A stretch of 64,000 nt of DNA from JALOAP01 sp964632355 (GCA_964632355.1 CAZWBW010000001.1:22160-86159), one strand, 5' to 3'. Shown: positions 1 to 9,023, counted from the stretch's first letter. Translations and numbers: made by a program. The notes: generated by a model not told the origin, from the letters alone.

Positions 1-309
1 CTCGACGACGGCTTCCAGAAGGTCGAAGCCGACCTTCCCGCGATCGTCACCGTCTCGAACGAGTTCGGCGAGCCCCGCTACCCGCAGCTTCGCCAGATCA
101 TGATGGCCGCCAAGAAGACCGTGCAGGTCTGGGGCGCCGCAGACCTTGGCCTTTCGCCCGACCAGTTCGGTCCCGCCAACAGCGTCATGCCGCTCGAGGC
201 GCTCTACCAGCCCAAGGTCGAAGTCAACGTCGAGATCATCGAAGGCGATTCGCCCGAAGAGAAGGCCCGTGCCCTCGCCCAGAAGCTCCGGGCCGCGAAG
301 CTGATTTAA
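1..309 (+). CDS. etfB: Electron transfer flavoprotein beta subunit, C-terminal part
   Basis: The reading frame is open from the first base, so the gene starts outside the window; 102 codons remain. The visible part carries the conserved EtfB stretch around VTVSNEFGEPRYP followed by a Lys-rich segment and the usual tail. EtfB pairs with EtfA to form a soluble FAD/AMP heterodimer that carries electrons from acyl-CoA dehydrogenases and related enzymes to the quinone pool. The etfA start lies 13 bases downstream, so the two subunits are co-transcribed. Assignment is firm; the N-terminal half is not visible. Confidence 0.93.
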   Translation, partial: LDDGFQKVEADLPAIVTVSNEFGEPRYPQLRQIMMAAKKTVQVWGAADLGLSPDQFGPANSVMPLEALYQPKVEVNVEIIEGDSPEEKARALAQKLRAAKLI

Positions 310-322
310 GGAGCTGCCTCGA

Positions 323-1282
323 ATGCCTGGAATTCTTGTCATCGCGGAAGTAAACAACGGCAGCCTCACCCCGGCCTCGTTCGAGCTCCTCGGCGCCGCT
401 CGCCAGCTCGCAGACCAGGGCGGCGGCTCCGTCTCGGCCTTCGTCACCGGTGGCGAAGCCGAAGCCAAGGACCTCATCGCGCACGGCGCCGAGACCGTCT
501 ACACCTCGTCGGCCGACCCGGGCTCGCTCGCCGAAGTGCTGCTCCCGGCCGTCGATGCCGCGCTCGAGCAGTCGGGCGCCAATATCGTGCTCATGGCCCA
601 GTCGAGCCTCGGCCGCGACCTCGGCCCGCTCCTCGCCTTCAAGCACAACACCGGCGTCGCGATGGACTCCACCGAGGTCAAGCTCGAGAACGGCCGCCTC
701 CGCGCCACTCGCTCGGCCTACGGTGGTAACGCTCGCGCTGAGCACACCTGGAAGAGCGATCCGCAGATCGTCACCCTGAAGGCCAAGTCCTACGACCCGC
801 TCGAGGCCGACGCCAGCCGCTCCGGCGACATCAAGTCCGTCGACGCCGCCGGCGAAGCCCGCATCCGTGTGCTTTCGACCGAGAAGGCCGAGACCACCGG
901 CATCCGCCTCGAGGACGCACCGATCGTGGTCGCTGGTGGCCGCGGCCTGGGCGACCCCTCCGGCTTCAAGATGCTCGAGGAACTCGCCGCGACTCTGCCG
1001 TCGGCCGCAGTGGCCGCGTCCCGCGCCGCCTGCGACCTCGGCTGGTTCCCGCCGGCCTTCCAGGTCGGCCTCACCGGCAAGACGGTGTCGCCGAACCTCT
1101 ACATCGCCGTCGCCATCAGCGGTGCCAGCCAGCACATGGCCGGCATGGCGGGCTCCAAGAACATCGTCTCGATCAACAAGGACCCCGACGCCAACATGGT
1201 CCGGGCCTCGAAGTTCGCCGTCATCGACGACTACAAGAAGATCGTCCCGGCGCTGATCGAGGAGATTAAGAAGCTCGGCTAA
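323..1282 (+). CDS. etfA: Electron transfer flavoprotein alpha subunit
   Basis: A 319-residue EtfA of normal length. The N-terminal half has the alpha-subunit fold with GRDLGPLLA near residue 94. The C-terminal FAD-binding half starts with VVAGGRGLG near residue 202 and continues with the TGKTVSPNLYIA and SGASQH flavin-contact segments and a NKDPDA motif. The ATG at 323 is preceded by AAGGAG seven to ten bases upstream. It forms the heterodimer with the etfB product just upstream. A strong hairpin 20 bases after the stop ends the unit. No obvious dehydrogenase partner is encoded in the window apart from unrelated flavoproteins. Confidence 0.96.
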   Translation: MPGILVIAEVNNGSLTPASFELLGAARQLADQGGGSVSAFVTGGEAEAKDLIAHGAETVYTSSADPGSLAEVLLPAVDAALEQSGANIVLMAQSSLGRDLGPLLAFKHNTGVAMDSTEVKLENGRLRATRSAYGGNARAEHTWKSDPQIVTLKAKSYDPLEADASRSGDIKSVDAAGEARIRVLSTEKAETTGIRLEDAPIVVAGGRGLGDPSGFKMLEELAATLPSAAVAASRAACDLGWFPPAFQVGLTGKTVSPNLYIAVAISGASQHMAGMAGSKNIVSINKDPDANMVRASKFAVIDDYKKIVPALIEEIKKLG

Positions 1283-1304
1283 CGCCCCGCTTCGAACACA
1301 AACA

Positions 1305-1333
1305 GACGGGGGCTGGTCTGACCAGCCCCCGTC
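1305..1333 (+). terminator. Intrinsic-type terminator after etfA
   Basis: A perfect 13-bp inverted repeat (GACGGGGGCTGGT / ACCAGCCCCCGTC) with a three-base loop lies 22 bases after the etfA stop. No long T-run follows, only TCGTCGTTCCT, so termination efficiency is uncertain. It lies between convergent genes. Confidence 0.75.
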
Positions 1334-1379
1334 TCGTCGTTCCTGCTACACAGCCACACCGAACACGCCCCCCTGGTGA

Positions 1380-1430
1380 GCTGTCAGCGGTAGGCCGACG
1401 GCCTACAACCGAACGCCGATAGCCGACAGC
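1380..1430. repeat. Nested palindrome between convergent genes
   Basis: An inner 7-bp inverted repeat GTAGGCC/GGCCTAC (1390-1406, 3-base loop) sits within outer 6-bp arms GCTGTC/GACAGC (1380-1385 and 1425-1430). It could serve as the terminator of the minus-strand ABC exporter, whose stop codon is at 1432, or be a dispersed intergenic repeat. No second copy was recognised in this window. Confidence 0.4.
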
Positions 1431-1431
1431 C

Positions 1432-3393
1432 CTACTGGCCGCCCGCAGCCTGCGCCGAGAGGTGGTCGCCCCGCGCGCGCCGAGCGACCGCTTCGTCCTC
1501 GCCGAGCATGGCCTCCTCGCGTGCCGCCTGCTCCTGCTGGTACGTCATGCGGTACAGGTTCGCGTACACGCCGTTCTTGGCCAGTAGCTCGTCGTGCGAG
1601 CCGATCTCCACAATGCGCCCCTGCTCGAGCACGACGATGCGGTCCGCCTCGCGGATCGTCGAAAGGCGGTGCGCGATTACGAACGACGTCCGGTTCTTCA
1701 GGAGCTCACGCAGCGCCCGCTGAATAACCACCTCGGTCTGTGTATCGACGTACGCGGTGGCCTCGTCGAGCACCAGGATGCGCGGCTGCGCGAGGATGGC
1801 CCGGGCGAAGCTGATCAGCTGCCGCTGGCCGATCGAGAGGTTCTGGCCCCGCTGCTGCAGCACCGTGTCGTACCCCTGTGGCAGGCGCATGATGAACTCG
1901 TGCGCCCCCACCGCCTTCGCGGCTTCCTCGATGGCCTCCTGCGTCGCGTCCGGCCGGCCATAGGCGATGTTCTCCCGGACCGTCCCGCTGAACAGGTACG
2001 GGTTCTGGAGCACCACCCCCATGTGCCGCGTCAGCGACCGCCGCTTGATGTCCCGGATGTCGTGACCATCGATCCGGATCGCACCGGCCGTGACTTCGTA
2101 CCCGCGGCTGATGAGCGACGTGATCGTCGTCTTCCCGGCGCCCGTGTGGCCAACGAACGCGATGGTTTCGCCGGGTTCGACGTGCAGGTCGATGTCCCGC
2201 AGCACCGGGACCCCCTCGACGTACTCGAACGACACGTTGTCGAAATCCACGCGCCCCTCGATGTCTTCGAGCTCGATGGCGTCGGGCCGGTCCTGGATGC
2301 GCGGCACAGTGTCGAGCACCTGGAAGATGCGCTCCCCGCCGGCCATCGCCCGCTGCAGCATCGTGTACTGCATCACCAGGTCGCGCACAGGGTCGAAGAA
2401 TCGCGTCACGTACAACGTGAACGACGTCAATACGAAGAACAGCTCGCCGGCGTTCACGTCGCCCGCGTGGAGCGCCCGCAGGCCACCGACGATGACGACC
2501 GCGGCCAGCGCAATCGCCGTTGCCAGTTCGATGACCGGCATGATCGCCGCGCTGAGCATCGCTGCCCAGACGTTCGCCCGCCGGTTCTCCTGGTTCAGCT
2601 TGTCGAACCGCCGCGCGTTCTCGTCCTCGCGCGACATCGACTGGATGGCTCGCACGCCCGAGACGTTTTCGGCCAGCGTCCCGTACAACTCGCTCACCTT
2701 CACGCGTACGTTGATGAACGCCTGGCGGGCGTGACGGGCCCACCACGCCATGAGCAGCACCAGCGGGGGCACGATGGCGAATGTCACGAGCGCGAGCTGC
2801 CAGTCGACCAGCAGCAGCGTCACCACGACCACAGAAAGGCCGATGATGTCGGCCGCGAACGTCAGGGAGCCGCTCGTCAGGAGTTCCTGCATCACCGTCA
2901 CGTCCGACGTCAGGCGGCTTATCATCCGGCCGACTTCCATCTCGTCGTAGAAGCTCAACGAGAGGCCCTGCATGTGGTCGTACATCTGCGTGCGCAGCTT
3001 CATCAGCAGGCGGTTCCCGATCCACGCCGTCGTGACCTGCTGGAGGTACTGCGCGCCCCAGCTCACGAGCGTCAGCACCACCATCACGCCGAGCAGGAGC
3101 CACACCTGGTCGGTGTTGTGTTCGACGCCTGCCTTCACCGCGAACGCGGCGACCACCGGGAGCAGGAAGCTCGTGGTCGCGAAGGTAACCATGCATGCGA
3201 ACGCCAGCAGCGCTCGCCACTTGTACTCCGCCAGGTAGGGAATCAGCCGGCGAACAACTTCGGCGTCGTAAACCTTTCCGAGTTCTTCGTCATCCCAGCC
3301 GTCGGCGTTGCGAACGCGCACCGGGCCGTGGCCCTGCCCGCCAAGGCCGGAGCTCCATCCGCCTGCACCAGCGCCACCACCCCAGAAGCCCAT
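1432..3393 (-). CDS. ABC exporter half-transporter (permease-ATPase), catalytic-Glu subunit
   Basis: A 653-residue type-I exporter half: a Gly-rich N-terminus, six membrane helices (about residues 35-330), then a nucleotide-binding domain with Walker A GHTGAGKTT (about 415), signature LSIGQRQ (about 516) and Walker B ILVLDEATA (about 537). The Walker B carries the normal catalytic Glu, but the signature is LSIGQ instead of LSGGQ. The start overlaps the stop of the upstream half-transporter gene (TGATG), so both are co-translated and probably form a heterodimer. The substrate is not evident; such pairs export drugs, lipids or peptides. The long overlapping open frames on the opposite strand are shadows of this gene. 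Confidence 0.92.
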   Translation of the reverse strand: MGFWGGGAGAGGWSSGLGGQGHGPVRVRNADGWDDEELGKVYDAEVVRRLIPYLAEYKWRALLAFACMVTFATTSFLLPVVAAFAVKAGVEHNTDQVWLLLGVMVVLTLVSWGAQYLQQVTTAWIGNRLLMKLRTQMYDHMQGLSLSFYDEMEVGRMISRLTSDVTVMQELLTSGSLTFAADIIGLSVVVVTLLLVDWQLALVTFAIVPPLVLLMAWWARHARQAFINVRVKVSELYGTLAENVSGVRAIQSMSREDENARRFDKLNQENRRANVWAAMLSAAIMPVIELATAIALAAVVIVGGLRALHAGDVNAGELFFVLTSFTLYVTRFFDPVRDLVMQYTMLQRAMAGGERIFQVLDTVPRIQDRPDAIELEDIEGRVDFDNVSFEYVEGVPVLRDIDLHVEPGETIAFVGHTGAGKTTITSLISRGYEVTAGAIRIDGHDIRDIKRRSLTRHMGVVLQNPYLFSGTVRENIAYGRPDATQEAIEEAAKAVGAHEFIMRLPQGYDTVLQQRGQNLSIGQRQLISFARAILAQPRILVLDEATAYVDTQTEVVIQRALRELLKNRTSFVIAHRLSTIREADRIVVLEQGRIVEIGSHDELLAKNGVYANLYRMTYQQEQAAREEAMLGEDEAVARRARGDHLSAQAAGGQ

Positions 3394-5312
3394 CAGGCAC
3401 CTCCTCCCGTCGCTCGCAGGTCGGGCCTCAGTGCGGCGCCATCACGCACTGGCTTCGAGCGAGGCGCGTCCCGTTGCTGTTGCGAGTCATGCGGAGCGGC
3501 GGGCGCCGGCGCCGCAGGCTCGAGCTCCGGCGTGTGCCGGCCCAGCGCCTCCTCCTGGTCCTTCAGTTCGAGGTCGTAAATCTGGCGGTAGAGCCCCTCC
3601 TGCCGCAGAAGCTCCTCGTGGGTGCCTCGCTGCACGATGCGGCCGCGGTCCAGCACGATGATCTCGTCCGCCCGCATCACCGTGCGCAGCCGCTGGGCAA
3701 TCACGAACGTGGTTCGGCCCTCCATCAGCTCCTGCAGCGCCTGCTGGATGAGGAACTCGGTCTGGGCGTCCACGCTCGCCGTCGAGTCGTCGAAGATGAG
3801 GATGCGCGGGTTCAACAGCAGCGTCCGCGCGATCGCGATGCGCTGCTTCTGCCCGCCGGAAAGCGTCACGCCGCGCTCGCCGACCCATTCGTCGTAGCCG
3901 TACGGCAGGCTCACGATGAAGTCGTGGATGCGCGCCGCCTTCGCCGCCCGTTCGATCTCCTCCTGCGTCGCGTCCGGCCGCCCGTACGCGATGTTGTCGC
4001 GGATGGTGCCGGCGAACAGGAACACGTCCTGCTGCACGATGCCGATGTTCTTTCGCAGCGAGTCGAGCTTCAGGTCCCGTACGTCGATACCGTCGACGGT
4101 GATCCGTCCTTGCGTCACGTCGTAGAAGCGGGGAATCAGGTTCACCACCGTCGATTTCCCGGACCCCGTTGGACCCAGGAGGGCCACGATCTTCCCGGGC
4201 GTGGCATCGATGTTGACGTCCTGGAGCACCGCGCTCACGTTGTCGTATCCGAACGACACGTTCTCGAATCGCACGTGGCCGCGCACATCGGTGAGCGCCA
4301 CCGCGTCGGGCTTCTCCTGGACCTCCGACTGCGCGTCGATGAGTTCGAAGATGCGCTCGCCGGCGGTCATCGCCCGCGAGAAGAAGGTGATCGCGAAGCC
4401 GGTCATGCGCACCGGCATCTGCAGCAGGTTTAGCCACAGCACGAACGTCAGCAGGTCCGAACCGCGGACGTACCCCTCGGAGATGAACCAGGCGCCGACG
4501 CCCACCGTGATCGCGATCTGCAGCTGTCCGAGCCCCATCATCAGCGGCGCATGCTTCGCCATCGTGGTCGACGACAGGTAGCTCAGGTCAGCTTGCTTCT
4601 GTGCTGCTTCGCGGAACTTTTGTGACTCGTAGTCTTCGCGGCTGAACGCCTTCACCACGCGAATGCCCGAAAGGCCTTCTTCGGCCACCTGGGTGAGTTC
4701 GCCCTGGTTCTGCTGGATCGCCATCCAGATCGGCCGGATCTGCCGCGCCATTACGAACGAGCGGTAGATCATGAACGGGATCGTTACGATGCTCACGAGG
4801 GCGAGCTGCCAGCTGATGGCGAACATGCCGCCAATCGCGATCGCCAGCACCAGCGCGATGCTCACCGTGCGCAGCAGGCCCATCGAGAAGAACATCCGGA
4901 TGCTTTCGACGTCCTGCGTCACGCGCGACATAATCTGGCCCGTCTGGACCTTGTCGTGGTACGCATAGCTCAGCCGCTGGAGGTTGTTGTAGACCTCGTT
5001 CCGGATGTCGTACGCGATGCCCTGCCCGATTGCTTCGCCGAGGAACTGCTGGCCGAACTGTGCAAGCCCACGGCCCAGCGCCAGCAGCACAATCGCCGCT
5101 GCGCCAAGCACCACAAGCCACTCGTCGCCGTCGAGACCGACGACACGGCCGTCGTCGTTGTAGACAGGGGAGAGCCCGAAGTCGATGGCGTAGCGAACCA
5201 TCAGCGGGCTGAGCATCATGAAGACGCTCGAAAGCACAACGGAAACCGCGGCGAGGGCCAGCCTCCCACGATAAGGCCGGGCGTAACCGAAGAGCCGCAG
5301 GATATAGCGCAC
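3393..5312 (-). CDS. ABC exporter half-transporter, degenerate-site subunit
   Basis: Type-I exporter half of about 639 residues: six membrane helices, then Walker A GPTGSGKST, signature LSGGQKQR and Walker B ILIFDDSTA. The residue after the Walker B Asp, normally the catalytic Glu, is Asp. This pairs with the LSIGQ signature of the partner subunit (1432-3393). In heterodimeric exporters such as BmrCD these two changes define the non-hydrolysing ATP site. I prefer the GTG at 5312 as start because GGGAAAGGGACGAG precedes it; an in-frame GTG at 5345 would add 11 residues. The stop overlaps the partner's ATG. Confidence 0.9.
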   Translation of the reverse strand: MRYILRLFGYARPYRGRLALAAVSVVLSSVFMMLSPLMVRYAIDFGLSPVYNDDGRVVGLDGDEWLVVLGAAAIVLLALGRGLAQFGQQFLGEAIGQGIAYDIRNEVYNNLQRLSYAYHDKVQTGQIMSRVTQDVESIRMFFSMGLLRTVSIALVLAIAIGGMFAISWQLALVSIVTIPFMIYRSFVMARQIRPIWMAIQQNQGELTQVAEEGLSGIRVVKAFSREDYESQKFREAAQKQADLSYLSSTTMAKHAPLMMGLGQLQIAITVGVGAWFISEGYVRGSDLLTFVLWLNLLQMPVRMTGFAITFFSRAMTAGERIFELIDAQSEVQEKPDAVALTDVRGHVRFENVSFGYDNVSAVLQDVNIDATPGKIVALLGPTGSGKSTVVNLIPRFYDVTQGRITVDGIDVRDLKLDSLRKNIGIVQQDVFLFAGTIRDNIAYGRPDATQEEIERAAKAARIHDFIVSLPYGYDEWVGERGVTLSGGQKQRIAIARTLLLNPRILIFDDSTASVDAQTEFLIQQALQELMEGRTTFVIAQRLRTVMRADEIIVLDRGRIVQRGTHEELLRQEGLYRQIYDLELKDQEEALGRHTPELEPAAPAPAAPHDSQQQRDAPRSKPVRDGAALRPDLRATGGGA

Positions 5313-5473
5313 CTGCTCGTCCCTTTCCCCGGGGCAGGCTAGCACACCTTAACGCGCACGTAAACGTCGAAGGCGATTCGGCTTCGGCGTGGCCGTCATC
5401 ACCCGGGTCGCATTCCTTCCCGTCTAACCTAACCCACCCGGGCCACGCTGAAACCTGTCTTTCCGGTCAGGTC

Positions 5474-6133
5474 TCAGCCCTCGCGCTCGCTGCGCTCGCC
5501 TGGCGGCGCCGGGACGCCGTGCATCGCATCGATCACCTGGCGCTGCAGCATCGCCATCGTCAGGTCGCCGCGGGTCTTCTCGAGGATGCCCCGGGTGGCG
5601 TCGGTCGTGCGCCGTAGTCCGCCGGTCATCGCGTCCGGGAAGTCGATGGTGACGAGCACCGAGTAGATGTCGTCCATCGCCTCGAGGATCTCTTCGCAGC
5701 CGTCGTACTCCCCGCGGCGCAGGCGATCCAGCAGCATCCGCCGCATCTCGCCAACCGCCTCGGCGATGCCGTTCAGGTACGCCGGGTACTCCACCCCCAG
5801 GTCTTCCGGCTCCGGTAGCGGTTGGCCGGAGAGCAGCGCGAGCGTGGTTCGCGCCTCCGCGTACTCCTTCTGCGCATCGTGCAGGAACCCCGCGTGGTAG
5901 ATGTCCGCGTGGTCCTTGAGCGCCTCGACCGCGGCGTCGCGGATCGCCCTGGCTTCGTCCAGCAGCTCCCTCGCGCGGTCGAACTCGCCGCGGTGTACCG
6001 CCCGGATCGCGTTCGCGCTGAGCCGGATCACGCTTCGGCTCGCCGAGAGGCCCTGTTCGCGCGCCGCGTTCTTGGCCGCGAAGTTCTCGATGATGCGCGG
6101 AATCACGCGGTCGAGCGGCGAAGTATCAGGCAC
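5474..6133 (-). CDS. Translin/TRAX-family protein
   Basis: An all-helical protein of about 219 residues matching the translin superfamily. An EYAEA helix, a GIAEAVGEMRRM helix and a DFPDA...GLRRTTDATRGILEKTRGDL C-terminal helix align with eukaryotic and archaeal translin/TRAX. In TRAX, acidic residues in the first two helices form the RNase site of the C3PO complex, and acidic residues are also present here (Glu in EYAEA and in IAEAVGE). The family binds single-stranded nucleic acid as octamers. GTG at 6133 is chosen because GGAGGG lies six bases upstream; a TTG at 6202 would give 242 residues. Nuclease activity is inferred, not shown. Confidence 0.75.
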   Translation of the reverse strand: MPDTSPLDRVIPRIIENFAAKNAAREQGLSASRSVIRLSANAIRAVHRGEFDRARELLDEARAIRDAAVEALKDHADIYHAGFLHDAQKEYAEARTTLALLSGQPLPEPEDLGVEYPAYLNGIAEAVGEMRRMLLDRLRRGEYDGCEEILEAMDDIYSVLVTIDFPDAMTGGLRRTTDATRGILEKTRGDLTMAMLQRQVIDAMHGVPAPPGERSEREG

Positions 6134-6220
6134 TGGCCGCCCTCCGTATCGCTCGACAGCCGGTACCCACGCCCGTTCGGTCGTGCCTCGTGCGGCAGCC
6201 AAGGACAGGCAACCGCAACC

Positions 6221-6568
6221 CTAGAGGTCCTTCACCGGCTCCGGGAACTCGCCTTCGCGGGCAGCGTCGATCATGTCGCGCGCCTCCTGGGGGAGCTCCA
6301 TGCCGTACTCTTCGAACTTCTTCTCGACCCAGCCACCGATCTGCCGCGGGTCCCGGTAGTCCTCTGGCCGGCCCCCGCTCTCCGAGGGGTCGCCATATTT
6401 CTCGAGGATGTCCGCACGGCTATAGGTCCGCCCGAAGCGCGACATCATCCGCGACGTGTTCGCGCTGCCGCAGTGCTCGCAGTTCACCTTGAGCTCGGTG
6501 TCGATTTTCCGCGTGAAGTGGTTCGTTACACGGGAACAGTCGGCGCACTTGAACTCGTAGATCGGCAT
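6221..6568 (-). CDS. FmdB-family zinc ribbon protein
   Basis: A protein of 115 residues starting MPIYEFKC, the hallmark of the FmdB regulatory-protein family. Two CxxC pairs (CADC and CEHCG) build a small zinc ribbon in the first 35 residues; the rest is a charged, partly helical tail. The family was named after a putative regulator of formamidase/acetamidase genes, but its function is generally unproven. The ATG at 6568 is preferred; an in-frame GTG two codons earlier is also possible. It stands alone between the translin-like gene and a flavin reductase, both on the same strand. Confidence 0.88.
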   Translation of the reverse strand: MPIYEFKCADCSRVTNHFTRKIDTELKVNCEHCGSANTSRMMSRFGRTYSRADILEKYGDPSESGGRPEDYRDPRQIGGWVEKKFEEYGMELPQEARDMIDAAREGEFPEPVKDL

Positions 6569-6622
6569 GGCCACATTTTCAGCCGCCGGTGCGCGATTGT
6601 CGATGAGGTGAGCCCCGATCGG

Positions 6623-7108
6623 CTATCCGCCGTACTCCCAGCCGAGCTCCTGCACCGTCCACGCCGGGTCGCCGAGCGGCGTATCCCCGCTGAGCACCTC
6701 GCCGATGTACTCCACGTGGTCGCCCACCAGCCGCGCGTCCGTCACCCGGCATTCGAACCACGCCACCGAACCCGAGTACACCGGGCACCCGGTCACCGGC
6801 GCGTCGGTGTAGTCGTAGTCGCCGAGCTTGTCGCCGACCACCTCTGCCGCCCGCGTGTAGTGGCTCACCACGTCCTCGCTATCGGGCGGGACGAAACAGA
6901 TGGTGAACGCGCCGCCCGCGTCGATCAGCTTCCGCGTGTGGGAGTCCTCTTCGATGAACACGGAATAGAGGCGCGGCTCGAACGAGCACTGTGTCCCCCA
7001 CGTCGCGGTCATCAGGTTTCGCTCGTCGCCCGAACGCGAACCCACGAGAAAGAGACCGTATGGCTGCCGAAGCAGCGCTGCCGACACCGCATCCGGGTTC
7101 TCGGGCAC
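6623..7108 (-). CDS. Flavin reductase-like, FMN-binding split-barrel protein
   Basis: A protein of 161 residues with the flavin reductase domain: an NLMTATWGTQCSFEP segment near residue 31 that resembles the FMN-contacting strand, then a DSHTRKLI helix and the C-terminal beta strands. Members reduce FMN/FAD with NAD(P)H to supply two-component monooxygenases, or simply bind flavin. The GTG start at 7108 has GGAGGG seven to twelve bases upstream. An HpaB-family flavoprotein at 19854, which would need a reductase, lies 13 kb away, so pairing is only a possibility. Confidence 0.8.
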   Translation of the reverse strand: MPENPDAVSAALLRQPYGLFLVGSRSGDERNLMTATWGTQCSFEPRLYSVFIEEDSHTRKLIDAGGAFTICFVPPDSEDVVSHYTRAAEVVGDKLGDYDYTDAPVTGCPVYSGSVAWFECRVTDARLVGDHVEYIGEVLSGDTPLGDPAWTVQELGWEYGG

Positions 7109-7214
7109 TGCAGACCCTCCATGCAGGGATTACCACGGAACCTAGCACAGCCACACGACAATTCGTCCCTGTCCGTTAGATCAGTCCCGTATCATCCCCG
7201 CCGGGAGGTAGACC

Positions 7215-8156
7215 ATGGCGACCGTACAAACTGTCCTCGGCCCGGTGCAGGACTCCGAACTCGGTGTCACGCTGAGCCACGAACACGTCCTCATCTCCAT
7301 CGGCGAGGACGCCCGGCACTACCCCTGGCGATTCGACTGGGATGCCACGCGCGCGAATGCTGTGCGCGAACTCAAGGAAGCGAAGGCCGGCGGCGTCGAC
7401 TGCCTCATCGATCTCACCACGCCCGACCTTGGCCGCGATGTCCGTTTCCTCCGCGACGTCGCCGCTGAAAGCGGGATGCACATCGTGGCCGCGACGGGAA
7501 TCTGGCGCGACATCCCGCGCTCGTTCTGGACCCGCGACCCGGACGAAATCGCCGACATCTTCGTCCACGAGATCGAGACCGGCATCGAAGACACCGGTAT
7601 CCGCGCCGGCGTCATCAAAGTCGCGAATGACATGGGTGGCGTGACACCGGAGGGCGAACTCATCCTGCGTGGCGCAGCACGGGCGCTGAAGCGGACGGGC
7701 TGCCCCATTAGCACACACCACTGGGCGCCCGAAGAGGTGGGACGTCGCCAGGTCGAGATTTTCCGCGAGGAAGGCGCTCCCATGGACCGCATCGCCATTG
7801 GGCACAGTGCCGATACCACCAACGTCGACTACCTCGAAGAGTTGCTCCAGCAGGGCGTCTATCTCTCGATGGACCGCTATCCCGGCGGCCCCGGCCGCCC
7901 CGACTGGCAGCAGCGCAATGCCACGGTGAAGGCGCTTATCGACCGCGGCTGGGCCCATCGCCTGATGCTCGGTCACGACTATGCCCCGGTGCCGGTGGTG
8001 AAAGGAGCGGAGCAACCGGCGCCTACGGGCAGCACCCGCTACCTCTTCGTGACCAACGTGGCGTTGCCCGCCCTGCGCGAACAGGGAGTCCCGGGCGAGA
8101 CGCTCGATTTGATGATGCGCGAAGTGCCGCGCCGGTTCCTCGCCGGCGTTTCGTAG
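7215..8156 (+). CDS. Phosphotriesterase-family metal-dependent hydrolase
   Basis: A 313-residue TIM-barrel amidohydrolase close to the phosphotriesterase/lactonase family. Visible metal ligands are HEH near residue 21-23, a Lys in GVIKVAND that would be carboxylated to bridge the two metals, His in STHHW, His in IGHSAD and Asp in LGHDY. The family includes lactonases and promiscuous organophosphate hydrolases; the natural substrate cannot be read from sequence. The ATG follows GGGAGGT with good spacing, and a TATCAT -10-like hexamer lies at 7192. It converges on surE seven bases downstream. Confidence 0.88.
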   Translation: MATVQTVLGPVQDSELGVTLSHEHVLISIGEDARHYPWRFDWDATRANAVRELKEAKAGGVDCLIDLTTPDLGRDVRFLRDVAAESGMHIVAATGIWRDIPRSFWTRDPDEIADIFVHEIETGIEDTGIRAGVIKVANDMGGVTPEGELILRGAARALKRTGCPISTHHWAPEEVGRRQVEIFREEGAPMDRIAIGHSADTTNVDYLEELLQQGVYLSMDRYPGGPGRPDWQQRNATVKALIDRGWAHRLMLGHDYAPVPVVKGAEQPAPTGSTRYLFVTNVALPALREQGVPGETLDLMMREVPRRFLAGVS

Positions 8157-8163
8157 CGGCTCG

Positions 8164-8946
8164 CTACTCCCTGAAGGCCTCGTTCAGCCGTTCGCTCAGC
8201 AGGTCGAGCAGCCGGTGGTCTGTCAGGTTGGACTGCAACGGGCTGACGCTCACGTATCGGTTCGCCAGTGCCCAGATATCGGTCCCTGGCGGCGTGTCGG
8301 GATGCGTCACGAGGTCAACCTCGCGTTCGATAACGCCCACGTTCTCGAACGCCTCCTTGAGGCGCAGGTACCCGTGCTTCCCCATCCGCGTGACCAGCAC
8401 CCCGGCGAGTTCCTCGTATGAGCACCGCGGGATGTTCACGTTCAGGAACACCCCTTCGGGCACTTTCTTGTGCGCGGCAGCCTTCGCGATGAGCGACGCG
8501 ACCCGCTCGGCGCACGTCCAGTCGGTCTCCTCGTCGTCCGCGGTGGTCTGCGAGAACGCCATCGACGTGAGCCCGAGGAAGTGGCCCTGCAGCGCCCCAC
8601 CTACCGTGCCGCTGGCGAGGATGTCGTTCCCCACGTTCGCGCCCTGGTTTACGCCCGACACGATCCAGTGGATGTCGCCGCTGATGATCTTGTTCATGCC
8701 TACGAGCACACAGTCCGCAGGCGTGCCGTTCACGTGCCACGCCTCTACGCCCGGGATGTTCTCGCCGGGATAGCGCTCCCAGTGCAGTTCGCGGCGCAGC
8801 GTAATGCCGGCGCCCACCGCGCTCTGGTTCACCGTCGGCGCGATGACGTAGATGCGGTCTCCGAAAGGCGCCACCGCGCGAACAAGCGCCCATAGGCCGG
8901 GGGAATCGATGCCGTCGTCGTTGGTCACAAGGATGTTGCGGGTCAC
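8164..8946 (-). CDS. surE: 5'/3'-nucleotidase SurE
   Basis: A 260-residue protein with the SurE N-terminal signature ILVTNDDGIDSPG, where the two Asp residues bind the divalent metal. The conserved GTPADCV and SGVNQGANVG segments follow. SurE hydrolyses 5'- and 3'-nucleoside monophosphates and short polyphosphate and acts in stationary-phase survival in other bacteria. The GTG start is preceded by GACAAT exactly six bases upstream and by no Shine-Dalgarno sequence, so the transcript is probably leaderless. It is divergent from the amidohydrolase at 9024. Confidence 0.96.
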   Translation of the reverse strand: MTRNILVTNDDGIDSPGLWALVRAVAPFGDRIYVIAPTVNQSAVGAGITLRRELHWERYPGENIPGVEAWHVNGTPADCVLVGMNKIISGDIHWIVSGVNQGANVGNDILASGTVGGALQGHFLGLTSMAFSQTTADDEETDWTCAERVASLIAKAAAHKKVPEGVFLNVNIPRCSYEELAGVLVTRMGKHGYLRLKEAFENVGVIEREVDLVTHPDTPPGTDIWALANRYVSVSPLQSNLTDHRLLDLLSERLNEAFRE

Positions 8947-8952
8947 AGGTCG

Positions 8953-8958
8953 ATTGTC
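8953..8958 (-). promoter_or_regulatory. -10 element of leaderless surE promoter
   Basis: GACAAT on the minus strand, then six bases, then the GTG start of surE. Spacing puts the transcription start at the initiation codon. Confidence 0.55.
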
Positions 8959-9023
8959 GGCTGCCCCCGTGCCCCTGTCGATGTGCCGGGCGGGCTTCCA
9001 CCCTCTGATACCATCGCCTACTG

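Noticed and set aside
236..1135. 299-codon frame antisense to etfA
   Set aside because: Shadow of a well-recognised gene; no start signal or domain.
1594..3579. 661-codon open frame on the plus strand opposite an ABC exporter gene
   Set aside because: Arg/His-rich composition, no domain, and fully opposite a gene with complete ABC motifs; a GC-rich shadow frame.
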